From the NCBI GenBank assembly GCA_944324475.1, contig CALUWK010000009.1:1-53397 (forward strand): DNA of 53,397 nt, in the 5' to 3' direction. A program made the position numbers and the translations under genes. This DNA is from Candidatus Gastranaerophilales bacterium. GTDB taxonomy: Bacteria > Cyanobacteriota > Vampirovibrionia > Gastranaerophilales > Gastranaerophilaceae. Below the pieces are notes generated by a model. It was not told the DNA's origin, made no database searches, and saw only the letters and a program-made list of their open reading frames with translations. This document shows, piece after piece, positions 6,831 to 14,419 of this stretch. Position 1 is the stretch's first letter. The number at the start of each line of letters is the position of its first letter.

Positions 6831-8319
6831 ATTCTAAATCATCCTTTTTAGATAATTTATTCAAATAATTAATCATTGTGGTATCTTTATCAAACTCAAA
6901 ATTTTCAACTTCAAATTTTGGATAAAGTTCAGGGTACTCTCCATCTTTTTTAGCTACGAAATTATCATAAGCAATTGTGTATATGATATTTTCGGATGGA
7001 TTATTTATATCAATTGAAGTTTTTGTGCCGTCTTTTTCAACAAAATAGGCTTCCAGAAGATTTCCTTTGTCATCTGCTTTATAAGTTATACCGCTTGTAA
7101 TAAGAATTCCCGGAACACCTTCTTTGTCGCTAAAAGTTCTTTTTAGTGCTGATTTAATCGCTTCAATTAATTGTTTTTGAGTTATTTTTGTTCTCAAAAG
7201 CTTATTTTTCATTGGAGCAGATTCAGATACATCTCTTTCGGTTAATATACCTGCTTGGGGAACTTTTCTTATATTTGCGGCGTTTATTAGGGCTATTTGA
7301 GTATTTAACTCACTTTTCATTGAATTCGCAACTGCGTTAGTCCAAGCACAGGGGGCAATTCTTCTGTTTTTTGGAAAGGAGTCTATTTTTGAAATTGTAG
7401 CAATTTTTGGGCTTTTCCCTAAGTTTTCTTCTTTAATATGTTCTATAATAGGACATTTTTTATTGTTTGTGCTTTTTTCTAATTTGTTTTCAATTTCTTT
7501 TAGGATACCGTTTTCATCGAATTCGGCTTCAATTCTTCCAAAATATTTACCATTTTCGCCTGCCTGAACAATTAAAACAGGTTCGCCTGACTTAGATTTT
7601 ACGATATTTTCGCCGTTTTTTGCACCTTCGACAACCGTATGCGTATGTCCACCTACGATTATATCGACGCCGTCAAGATTTTGAGCATATTTTTTATCAA
7701 GTTCATAACCGCTATGAGAAAGTAAAATAATTTTATTTACGCCTTGCAATTTTAAGTCATTAATTTCCTTTTGCATAGCTTTTATTGATTCGTTAAAATC
7801 CATGACAGAAATATCTTTTTGGTTTTCTTCTTTACTGCAAGTTTTAAAATCAATGGGCATTGCTCCAATAAAGCCGTATTTAACGCCTTTTTGTTCTTTA
7901 ATTGTAGATTTCTTGATAATATCTTTTATGGGGCTGTTTTCCTGCAAAATGACATTTGTTGCAATAAATTGTGTTTTTCTATTTTTTGCAACATCATATA
8001 ATCCTTGAACGCCTCCGTCTATTTCATGATTTCCTATTGCGGATAAATCTACCCCCATAATATTCTGCATTAAGCTAACTATAAAATTATTTTTTTTAAC
8101 GTCGGCTCCGGAATAATTGTCTCCTGCAGATAAAATAAAATTTACAGAATTACTATTAAAGCTGTCAGCTTTAAATTGTTTTGCACTGTGAACAATCCCC
8201 GCAATTTGATCCGAGTTTCCGTGAGTGTCGTTATAGTAGAAAATGCTTAATTTTTGAGGATTAATCGGCTTTGTTTTTTCTCTAAAACTATCAAAATTAT
8301 ATGAATTCATATTTATCAT
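6727..8319 (-). CDS. UshA-type 5'-nucleotidase / metallophosphatase
   Basis: A 530-residue two-domain enzyme. The N-terminal calcineurin-like phosphatase domain has metal motifs DTHGN (31-35), SAGDNYSG (64-71), GNHE (96-99), SHSG (about 212) and GGHTHT (about 233). The C-terminal 5'-nucleotidase domain (about 310-510) binds the nucleoside. Relatives release phosphate from nucleotides, UDP-sugars or cyclic nucleotides. Unlike most UshA proteins it has no signal peptide in either start version (ATG 8319 or ATG 8310; GAGGAG lies upstream), so a cytoplasmic site or non-classical export is implied. Its last 34 codons overlap uppP in antisense. Confidence 0.88.
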   Translation of the reverse strand: MINMNSYNFDSFREKTKPINPQKLSIFYYNDTHGNSDQIAGIVHSAKQFKADSFNSNSVNFILSAGDNYSGADVKKNNFIVSLMQNIMGVDLSAIGNHEIDGGVQGLYDVAKNRKTQFIATNVILQENSPIKDIIKKSTIKEQKGVKYGFIGAMPIDFKTCSKEENQKDISVMDFNESIKAMQKEINDLKLQGVNKIILLSHSGYELDKKYAQNLDGVDIIVGGHTHTVVEGAKNGENIVKSKSGEPVLIVQAGENGKYFGRIEAEFDENGILKEIENKLEKSTNNKKCPIIEHIKEENLGKSPKIATISKIDSFPKNRRIAPCAWTNAVANSMKSELNTQIALINAANIRKVPQAGILTERDVSESAPMKNKLLRTKITQKQLIEAIKSALKRTFSDKEGVPGILITSGITYKADDKGNLLEAYFVEKDGTKTSIDINNPSENIIYTIAYDNFVAKKDGEYPELYPKFEVENFEFDKDTTMINYLNKLSKKDDLEFIDDKRIEIQKTSQPTFQYNKIQNFLNLTRPKAS

Positions 8320-8439
8320 ACCAAAATAAAACTCCTCAATTAAAAAAATTGCTTTAATATAATTTTTTAATATATTAAGTTGATTTAATTATAAACTACT
8401 TTTATTATACTTTATTCAAATACTCATGTGGGGGATTTC

Positions 8440-9327
8440 ATGCCAATCAGTTCGAAAAAGAAAGCAATTAACAAGGCAACTCTTGAAGTTGTAAAACCTG
8501 TCAAAACAAAACCTTATAATGATATTGATTTAAATAATTGGAAATTATATGAAAATATTAAAACAGGTACTTGGTGGGAATTTTCATCTCGTGAGAAAAC
8601 AGGCGGTCATAGTTATGATTACCATGGGAATTACATTCCACAAATAGCAACGCAACTTTTAACAAGGTATACAAAGAAAAATGATATTGTACTTGATTTA
8701 TTTTTTGGTTCAGGTACAACAGGTATCGAAGCAAAAAATATGCAAAGACGCTGTATTGGTGTTGAATTGAAGCAGGATATGGTAGATTATGTTGCTTCTA
8801 AATTTAATAAAAAAGAACTTGTTGTTGACGTTAATATAATCCAAGGAGATAGTGCATCTTCTGATGTGAAAGAAAAAGTTAAAGCAAGACTTGAAATTAT
8901 GGGTGAAAATTTTGCGCAATTTTTAATCTTACATCCTCCTTACGATGATATAATCAAATTTTCAGATAAAAAAGAAGATTTATCTAATTGTGGCTCAACT
9001 GAAGAATTTTATGAGTTATTTAAAAAAGTTGCAAAAAATGGTTATGATTTATTAGAACAAAATCGTTTTGCTGCGCTTATAATTGGTGATAAATATTCAA
9101 ATAGCAGGTATGTTTCTCTTGGATTTGAATGCCAAAAAAGAATGGAAGAAATAGGTTTTATAACAAAAGCAGTTATTGTAAAAAATATAACAGGAAATGA
9201 AAAAGCTAAAGGAAAAACCGCAAATTTGTGGCGTTATAGAGCTTTATCAGGTGGTTTTAATATATTTGAACATGAATATATAATGATTTTTCAAAAAACA
9301 AAATTAAAAAGAGTCAAGAAAAGATGA
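8440..9327 (+). CDS. Orphan DNA methyltransferase (N4/N6 amino type)
   Basis: A 295-residue SAM-dependent DNA methylase. The SAM-binding motif DLFFGSGTTG (86-95) comes before the catalytic motif, which reads HPPY (165-168) instead of the usual DPPY/NPPY/SPPY. A C-terminal half with GDK and EHEYI motifs follows. I prefer ATG 8440 to GTG 8428 because GGGGGA just before it makes a Shine-Dalgarno at good spacing. No restriction endonuclease gene is adjacent. Such solitary enzymes are common on phages and as epigenetic regulators. A strong terminator follows. Specificity cannot be read from the sequence. Confidence 0.82.
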   Translation: MPISSKKKAINKATLEVVKPVKTKPYNDIDLNNWKLYENIKTGTWWEFSSREKTGGHSYDYHGNYIPQIATQLLTRYTKKNDIVLDLFFGSGTTGIEAKNMQRRCIGVELKQDMVDYVASKFNKKELVVDVNIIQGDSASSDVKEKVKARLEIMGENFAQFLILHPPYDDIIKFSDKKEDLSNCGSTEEFYELFKKVAKNGYDLLEQNRFAALIIGDKYSNSRYVSLGFECQKRMEEIGFITKAVIVKNITGNEKAKGKTANLWRYRALSGGFNIFEHEYIMIFQKTKLKRVKKR

Positions 9328-9353
9328 ATTAGACAATAGATGAGAATAGTAAG

Positions 9354-9377
9354 GGCTGTTAATACAGCCTTTTTTTT
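9354..9377 (+). terminator. Intrinsic terminator after the DNA methyltransferase
   Basis: GGCTGT, four-base loop TAAT, ACAGCC, then eight T. It abuts the stop codon of the convergent emrB-like gene. Confidence 0.9.
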
Positions 9378-10935
9378 ATGCTTTTTTTGCTTTTTTTATA
9401 CCTTTTATAAATAAAATTAGAGGAATAATAGCCAGACAAGCTATTGCACAGAATTCAAAAGTATCCCTAAAAGCTCCCATGTTAGCTTGTTGTAGCATTT
9501 GTTTATATAGCATTGTGTTTGCCATATAATTTGCACTAATTGGATCAGTTAAAGACTGAAATGTGCTGCTATATGAATTTAACCTTTCAATAAAATTATC
9601 ATTTAACATTGTAAGATTATCTACAAGAAAACTTTGATGTGCTTGTGCTTTTCTTGATATAAGTGTTGTAACTATTGATGTACCTATTGCGCCACCAAGA
9701 TTTTTTAACAGATTTTGCACACCTGAAGCATTTGTCATTTGTTCGTTAGTTAATGTCATGGTGGATAATGTAATAATTGGAATCATACACATCGCCATGC
9801 CTACACCCATAATAAAGTTAGGGATTGCAATGCTTAATGTTGAAATTTGTAAATTTAGTTCGCACAGCATAAAACCCGATAAGCTTAATAAACACATTCC
9901 AAATGTGACTAACAATTTATTGTTTATTTTGCTTCCTATTGTGCCTATAAAGATTACTGTTGATAGTGCTCCTATTCCTCTTGGCATCATAGCAAGTCCC
10001 GATAAATAAGCATCATAACCCATGAGGCCTTGCAAAAATTGTGGTAAAATAGCAAGAGAAGCTAACAAAACTCCTTGCATAACTATTTGCATCAAAGTTC
10101 CAAAAAAGAAATTACTATCTTTGAATACATTTAAATCTATAAGTGAATTTTTTTTGGTTGCTTGAATATAGAAAAACCAAATCGCAAAAATAACCGCAAA
10201 AAATGTCATCCAACAAACCCAACTTGAGCCAAACCAGTCAGCGTCGTTACCTTTATCAAGAACTATTTGCATACAAGTAAGCCAGCCGATTAACATAAAA
10301 AAACCAAGTCCGTCTATTGATACATTTTTTTGTTTTCTGGCATAAGGAGGATCTTCAATACATTCTTTAGCAAGATATACTGCAAGAATTCCTACGGGAA
10401 TGTTTATAAAATATATAAATGGCCAAGACCAGTTTGTTGTTATCCATCCTCCCAATACAGGTCCTATAATTGGTGCAATTACAACAACCAGTCCGAACAT
10501 TGCCATGGATTGAGCTCTTTTTTCAAGTGGGAACAATTCCAAATTCATTGCTTGAGCTAAGGGTAAAAGTGCTCCGCCTCCAAAACCTTGCAATATTCTT
10601 GTTATTACCATCATTGGAAGAGAAGTTGCAATTCCGCATAAAAATGATGAAATTGTGAAAATTATAATACTTAAAATAAAGAAATTTTTTCTGCCCAGTA
10701 ATTTGCAAAAAAAGTCAACCGAGGGAATAACAATACCAGAAGCTATTAAATAACTTGTCAAAATCCAGGTACTTTCTTGTCTTGAGACGCTAAAACTGCC
10801 TGCCATATATGGAAGTGCTACGTTTGCAATGGTTTCATCTAAAACAAACATAAAAGCGGCCACCATCAATGGAATACAAGTTATCCATGGATTTTTTGTC
10901 GGTTGCCAGTTTTGTTCTTTTGTTTCGTTTGTCAT
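9376..10935 (-). CDS. emrB: DHA2-family (EmrB/QacA) drug efflux transporter
   Basis: A 519-residue major-facilitator protein of the 14-helix DHA2 group, the inner-membrane pump of an EmrAB-TolC-type exporter driven by proton exchange. Signatures include the motif-C stretch GPVLGGWI, motif LDETIANVALPYM in helix 1, and R/K-rich cytoplasmic loops. The start codon lies one base after the stop of the emrA-like gene, so translation is coupled. The operon order is marR-emrA-emrB, with a tolC-like gene divergent, giving the full set for a tripartite pump. Substrates are unknown; EmrB relatives expel hydrophobic compounds, uncouplers and, in gut bacteria, bile salts. Confidence 0.93.
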   Translation of the reverse strand: MTNETKEQNWQPTKNPWITCIPLMVAAFMFVLDETIANVALPYMAGSFSVSRQESTWILTSYLIASGIVIPSVDFFCKLLGRKNFFILSIIIFTISSFLCGIATSLPMMVITRILQGFGGGALLPLAQAMNLELFPLEKRAQSMAMFGLVVVIAPIIGPVLGGWITTNWSWPFIYFINIPVGILAVYLAKECIEDPPYARKQKNVSIDGLGFFMLIGWLTCMQIVLDKGNDADWFGSSWVCWMTFFAVIFAIWFFYIQATKKNSLIDLNVFKDSNFFFGTLMQIVMQGVLLASLAILPQFLQGLMGYDAYLSGLAMMPRGIGALSTVIFIGTIGSKINNKLLVTFGMCLLSLSGFMLCELNLQISTLSIAIPNFIMGVGMAMCMIPIITLSTMTLTNEQMTNASGVQNLLKNLGGAIGTSIVTTLISRKAQAHQSFLVDNLTMLNDNFIERLNSYSSTFQSLTDPISANYMANTMLYKQMLQQANMGAFRDTFEFCAIACLAIIPLILFIKGIKKAKKA

Positions 10936-10936
10936 T

Positions 10937-11920
10937 TTATTTAACTTTCACTTTTGGAACAACGCTCATACCCGAGACAATATTGTATTTGGATGAATCA
11001 ATAGGTTCATCAAAAACAATTTTAACAGGAATTCTTTGTACTATTTTAACGAATGAACCGACAGCATTTTCCGGAGGAAATAGGCTGGATTTTGCTCCTG
11101 ATGCTCTTTGAATTGAATCAACTTTTCCTTTGAATTTTTTGTGTGGATAGGCATCAATTTTAATTGAAACATCTTGCCCTGGACGCATTTGACCAACTTG
11201 GTTTTCTTTAAAATTTGCAACTATCCAAATTTTATCGGGAACAACTGCAAACAAAGGTCCGCCTGCCGATACAAAACTTCCTTTTTCAATTCGTCGATTT
11301 GTTACAACTCCAGTATTTGGAGAAAGCACATTAGTATATTCAAGATTTAACTTGGCTTGATCCATAATGGCTTTAAGTGCTTTTAAATCAGCATCTGCTA
11401 CATTATTTCCTTTAGCAAAAATATCTTCTTTTGCTCTTGTTTGACTCGCTAACACATTGTCGTAGTTGGTTTGGGCTTTATCTAGTGTTTGTTTTGAAAC
11501 AGCACCTTCTTCGTATAATTTTTTGTATCTTTCTAAATCTGTTTTTGCAAGTTTAATTTGTGAGTCAACGGATTTCAAGTTTGCTTTAGCATTTTTTTGA
11601 TTTAGTATAGCTCTTTCATAATTTGCTTTTGCCTGCTCATATTTAGCTTTATACATTTCGTCATCAATTTTTGCAACAAGGTCGCCTTCTTTTATGTGCA
11701 TATTATCAGTGATATAACTTTTAATAATATGTCCTGAAACTTTAGGGGTTACTTGAATTATATCTGCCTCTACATAAGCGTCATCTGTTGATTGAAAGTG
11801 ACTTTCATGAAATAAATATATACTTGTTAAAATTACTAAAACAGATGCAATAGGAATTAAAAATTTTCTTTTTTTAATCCTTTTATGTTCTGTTTCTTGT
11901 ATTTGTTCTGCTTCAGTCAT
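10937..11920 (-). CDS. emrA: HlyD/EmrA-type membrane-fusion protein
   Basis: A 327-residue periplasmic adaptor. One N-terminal membrane anchor (about 19-36) is followed by a first biotinyl-lipoyl half (DAYVEADIIQVTPKVSG), a helical hairpin (about 85-185), a second lipoyl half (APNTG-type LSPNTGVV) and a beta-barrel domain. It links EmrB in the inner membrane to the outer-membrane channel. Shine-Dalgarno AGGAG lies upstream of the ATG. It sits 10 bases after marR in the same operon. Confidence 0.93.
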   Translation of the reverse strand: MTEAEQIQETEHKRIKKRKFLIPIASVLVILTSIYLFHESHFQSTDDAYVEADIIQVTPKVSGHIIKSYITDNMHIKEGDLVAKIDDEMYKAKYEQAKANYERAILNQKNAKANLKSVDSQIKLAKTDLERYKKLYEEGAVSKQTLDKAQTNYDNVLASQTRAKEDIFAKGNNVADADLKALKAIMDQAKLNLEYTNVLSPNTGVVTNRRIEKGSFVSAGGPLFAVVPDKIWIVANFKENQVGQMRPGQDVSIKIDAYPHKKFKGKVDSIQRASGAKSSLFPPENAVGSFVKIVQRIPVKIVFDEPIDSSKYNIVSGMSVVPKVKVK

Positions 11921-11930
11921 AAAAATTCTC

Positions 11931-12386
11931 CTATATGTTTTTTTTCATAATTTTTTCTACAATATTTTTTAGATGTTTTAATGTTTCAGATGTTTTATCA
12001 AGCGTTTGTTCGTCTAGTTCTTTTCTTATTTCGCTTAGTAGGGGCATTATAATTATTCTTATTTTTTCATTTAATTCCATTCCTTTTTGAGTTGGAATTA
12101 AAATTTTAGCAGGTCTGTTGTTTTTGGTTGTCAATTTAATTTCAATTAATCCCTTATTTTGTAAAATGTTAACTAATTTTCCTGTTCCTGCTCTATCTTT
12201 TAATATTATTCTTGCTAAATCTCTTTGGCAGCAGTTTCCTGTTTCTATAATTACTGCAAGGGCAAGATGTTCCGTTGCGCTTATTCCAATGTTTAATTCT
12301 TTGAAAAATTGTTCAAAAACGACATGAAAATATCTTGCGCACGAATTTATATGATAAAAAATTGAATCTTCATATTTTGTTTTCAT
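11931..12386 (-). CDS. MarR-family transcriptional regulator
   Basis: A 151-residue winged-helix regulator of the MarR family. The recognition region (CCQRDLARIILKDRAGTGKL) and the wing (TTKNNRPAKILIPTQKG) are visible, flanked by dimerisation helices. I chose ATG 12386, 13 codons inside the longest frame, because AAGG precedes it and the longer version would run into the operator. It is the first gene of the exporter operon. A 7-bp-arm palindrome in the divergent promoter region is its likely site. MarR proteins usually repress and are released by the pump substrate. Confidence 0.9.
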   Translation of the reverse strand: MKTKYEDSIFYHINSCARYFHVVFEQFFKELNIGISATEHLALAVIIETGNCCQRDLARIILKDRAGTGKLVNILQNKGLIEIKLTTKNNRPAKILIPTQKGMELNEKIRIIIMPLLSEIRKELDEQTLDKTSETLKHLKNIVEKIMKKNI

Positions 12387-12423
12387 ACTTGCCTTTTTAT
12401 TATGAATATGTTGTATAAATAAC

Positions 12424-12441
12424 ATGTTGCTTTTGCAACAT
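12424..12441. promoter_or_regulatory. Putative MarR operator between marR and tolC
   Basis: ATGTTGC, four-base spacer TTTT, GCAACAT: perfect 7-bp arms, a spacing typical for a MarR dimer. It lies in the divergent promoter region, about 40 bases upstream of the marR ATG and 50 upstream of the tolC-like ATG, so one bound dimer could repress both directions. A partial second copy (ATGTT-N8-AACAT) lies at 12408-12425. Confidence 0.65.
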
Positions 12442-12492
12442 TAATATGCTAACATTCTATTGTTAAAAATGCAATAAATTTTTGAGGAAAGT

Positions 12493-13848
12493 ATGAAAAA
12501 GTTATCAGTACTAGTTTTATTAACAACTTTTATGTTTTGTTTTATGATAAATCCTGCTTTTGCTATATTAGAAGTAAAATCAAAGGATTTACCTGCTACA
12601 ACAATTTTGGATTATATTAATTTTGATTGGTGGAAAAAACTTGATGATCCGTGTCTTGAAAAATATATAGTAACAGCAATAAATAATAATAATGATATTA
12701 AAACTGCTGCGCTTAAAATTGAGCAGGCAAAATTAAATGTTTTATCTACAAGAGCAGGGCAACTCCCTGTGGTTACGGCAGGGGCATCACCTTTGCTTCT
12801 CAAAATGCCTGAGTCTACAAAAACTACAGGTTCTTTTGCCTTTCCAATATTGGCAAGTTATGAGTTGGATTTATTTGGAAAAAATTGGGATAAGACAAAA
12901 TCCTCTAAAAAACTTTTGGAAGGGACAATATATCAAGCTCAAGGGTCAGATATAGCGGTAATTTCAATGGTTGCAACTGTTTACTATAATGTTGTTATGT
13001 TAGATAAAATTATTGAAATTCAAGAGAAATTAACACAAGATAGGGAAGAAATTTATAAATTAATGAAATTATCAAATGATGAAGGGATAGTTTCAACATC
13101 TGATTTAATTGCTGCTGAGAAGTCTTTTGTTTTAGCTCAAAATGATTTGCTTGATTATAAAAAATCAAGAGAAAATGCTCTAAATGCTCTTGCTGTGTTA
13201 ATTGGAGACAGTCCTAATAACACAAAAGATTATCAAAGAAGTTCGTTGGATGAATTAGGTGTAGATTTTGAAATTCCAAATGAAATTTCATCTGATATTA
13301 TTGTTAATCGTCCCGATTACAAAGCAATAGAAAAACAATTAGAAGCGGCAGGAATTGATATTAGGGTTGCTAAAAAAGAATTTTTGCCAACTATAAATAT
13401 ATTAGGGTTGTTAACTTTTATAGCTTCATCTTCTATGGGCTCAATGGGTTGGAATAATAGTTTGTCTCTTTTAGGTGCAAGTGCTGATTTGCCTTTATTT
13501 ACAGGTTTTGTTCGGATTGCAAATTTAAAATTGAATAAAAATAAATATGAACAATTATTACAAAGTTATCAAAAAACTAATTTAACTGCAATTCAAGAAG
13601 TAAATGACTCTTTATATAATTTAAAATCAGATAATGAGAAATTATTAAATAATATAAAAGCTCATGATATTCAACAACGTGAATATGATTACTCTAAATC
13701 AAAGTATGATACGGGCGTTATTTCCAAGCTTGATTTACTCCAACAAAAAGAAAGTTTACTGTATATGAAAAAACTTTTAGCACAGTCAAAAATTGATTGT
13801 TATATTGATAAAATAAGTCTTTACAAAACAACTGGTGCTAAAATATAA
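12493..13848 (+). CDS. TolC/OprM-type outer-membrane efflux channel
   Basis: A 451-residue outer membrane factor. A signal peptide (about 1-24, ending PAFA) is followed by two repeats of the outer-membrane efflux domain with long coiled helices. The start is supported by GAGGA before the ATG. It is transcribed away from marR-emrA-emrB and shares their control region, so it supplies the outer-membrane exit for that pump and itself shows that the cell has two membranes. It carries no N-terminal lipobox Cys of the OprM type. Confidence 0.92.
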   Translation: MKKLSVLVLLTTFMFCFMINPAFAILEVKSKDLPATTILDYINFDWWKKLDDPCLEKYIVTAINNNNDIKTAALKIEQAKLNVLSTRAGQLPVVTAGASPLLLKMPESTKTTGSFAFPILASYELDLFGKNWDKTKSSKKLLEGTIYQAQGSDIAVISMVATVYYNVVMLDKIIEIQEKLTQDREEIYKLMKLSNDEGIVSTSDLIAAEKSFVLAQNDLLDYKKSRENALNALAVLIGDSPNNTKDYQRSSLDELGVDFEIPNEISSDIIVNRPDYKAIEKQLEAAGIDIRVAKKEFLPTINILGLLTFIASSSMGSMGWNNSLSLLGASADLPLFTGFVRIANLKLNKNKYEQLLQSYQKTNLTAIQEVNDSLYNLKSDNEKLLNNIKAHDIQQREYDYSKSKYDTGVISKLDLLQQKESLLYMKKLLAQSKIDCYIDKISLYKTTGAKI

Positions 13849-13849
13849 T
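13820..13849 (+). promoter_or_regulatory. Internal promoter for the matrixin-like gene
   Basis: TTTACA (13820-13825), an 18-bp spacer and TATAAT (13844-13849) lie inside the end of the tolC-like gene; the perfect -10 overlaps its stop codon. The -10 ends six bases before the next ATG (13856), which has no Shine-Dalgarno, so a separate leaderless transcript is likely. Confidence 0.65.
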
Positions 13850-13855
13850 TTTTGT

Positions 13856-14419
13856 ATGAAAATTGTAATAAGTATAGTTTTTATTTGTTTTTATTTGTTT
13901 TCAAATGCTATTGCAAGACAAGATTTGCGCAGTTATTATTCTGATGTTGCCATTCCTGCTGTTTGGATAAATCCAAAAAATATTAAAGTGTATATAAAGC
14001 CCGATGACCTCAAAGAATATATTTTTACGAGAAGTTTTAAAACCTGGGATGATGCGCTCGGGAGTGATTTGAATTTTAAATATGTTAAAAATGCTAATGA
14101 AGCAGATATTACTATAAAATATGTTGACAAATTATCTGATAATCAAGCAGGTAGCACTAAAACAAGCTATATAAAAATTCAAGGACGAACTTACCTTGCA
14201 AAATCTGAAATTTCTATTTCTAGATGTAGTCCTATAGGTTTTAAATTTACTGATGCTCAATTAAATAAGATAACGTTGCATGAAATAGGACATGCCATAG
14301 GAATTTTAGGGCATAGTGACGATGTTAATGATATTATGTATCCTTCTACTGCTTGTCCGAGGTTGAGCACTTTATCAAGTAAAGACGTTGAAACTGTTAA
14401 AAAAATATACGGGTTTTAG
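13856..14419 (+). CDS. Secreted matrixin-like zinc metalloprotease
   Basis: A 187-residue protein with a signal peptide (about 1-20, ending NAIA) and a metzincin catalytic site. HEIGHAIGILGH (142-153) supplies three zinc ligands and the general base, and the Met-turn is at Met161 (DIMYP). The layout, a small domain without hemopexin repeats, is that of bacterial matrixin (M10) enzymes. No separate inhibitory propeptide is obvious, although about 20 residues precede the first strand. I chose ATG 13856 because it begins directly with the signal peptide; a frame starting at 13835 would overlap tolC. It may be exported to the periplasm or outside. Target unknown. Confidence 0.85.
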   Translation: MKIVISIVFICFYLFSNAIARQDLRSYYSDVAIPAVWINPKNIKVYIKPDDLKEYIFTRSFKTWDDALGSDLNFKYVKNANEADITIKYVDKLSDNQAGSTKTSYIKIQGRTYLAKSEISISRCSPIGFKFTDAQLNKITLHEIGHAIGILGHSDDVNDIMYPSTACPRLSTLSSKDVETVKKIYGF

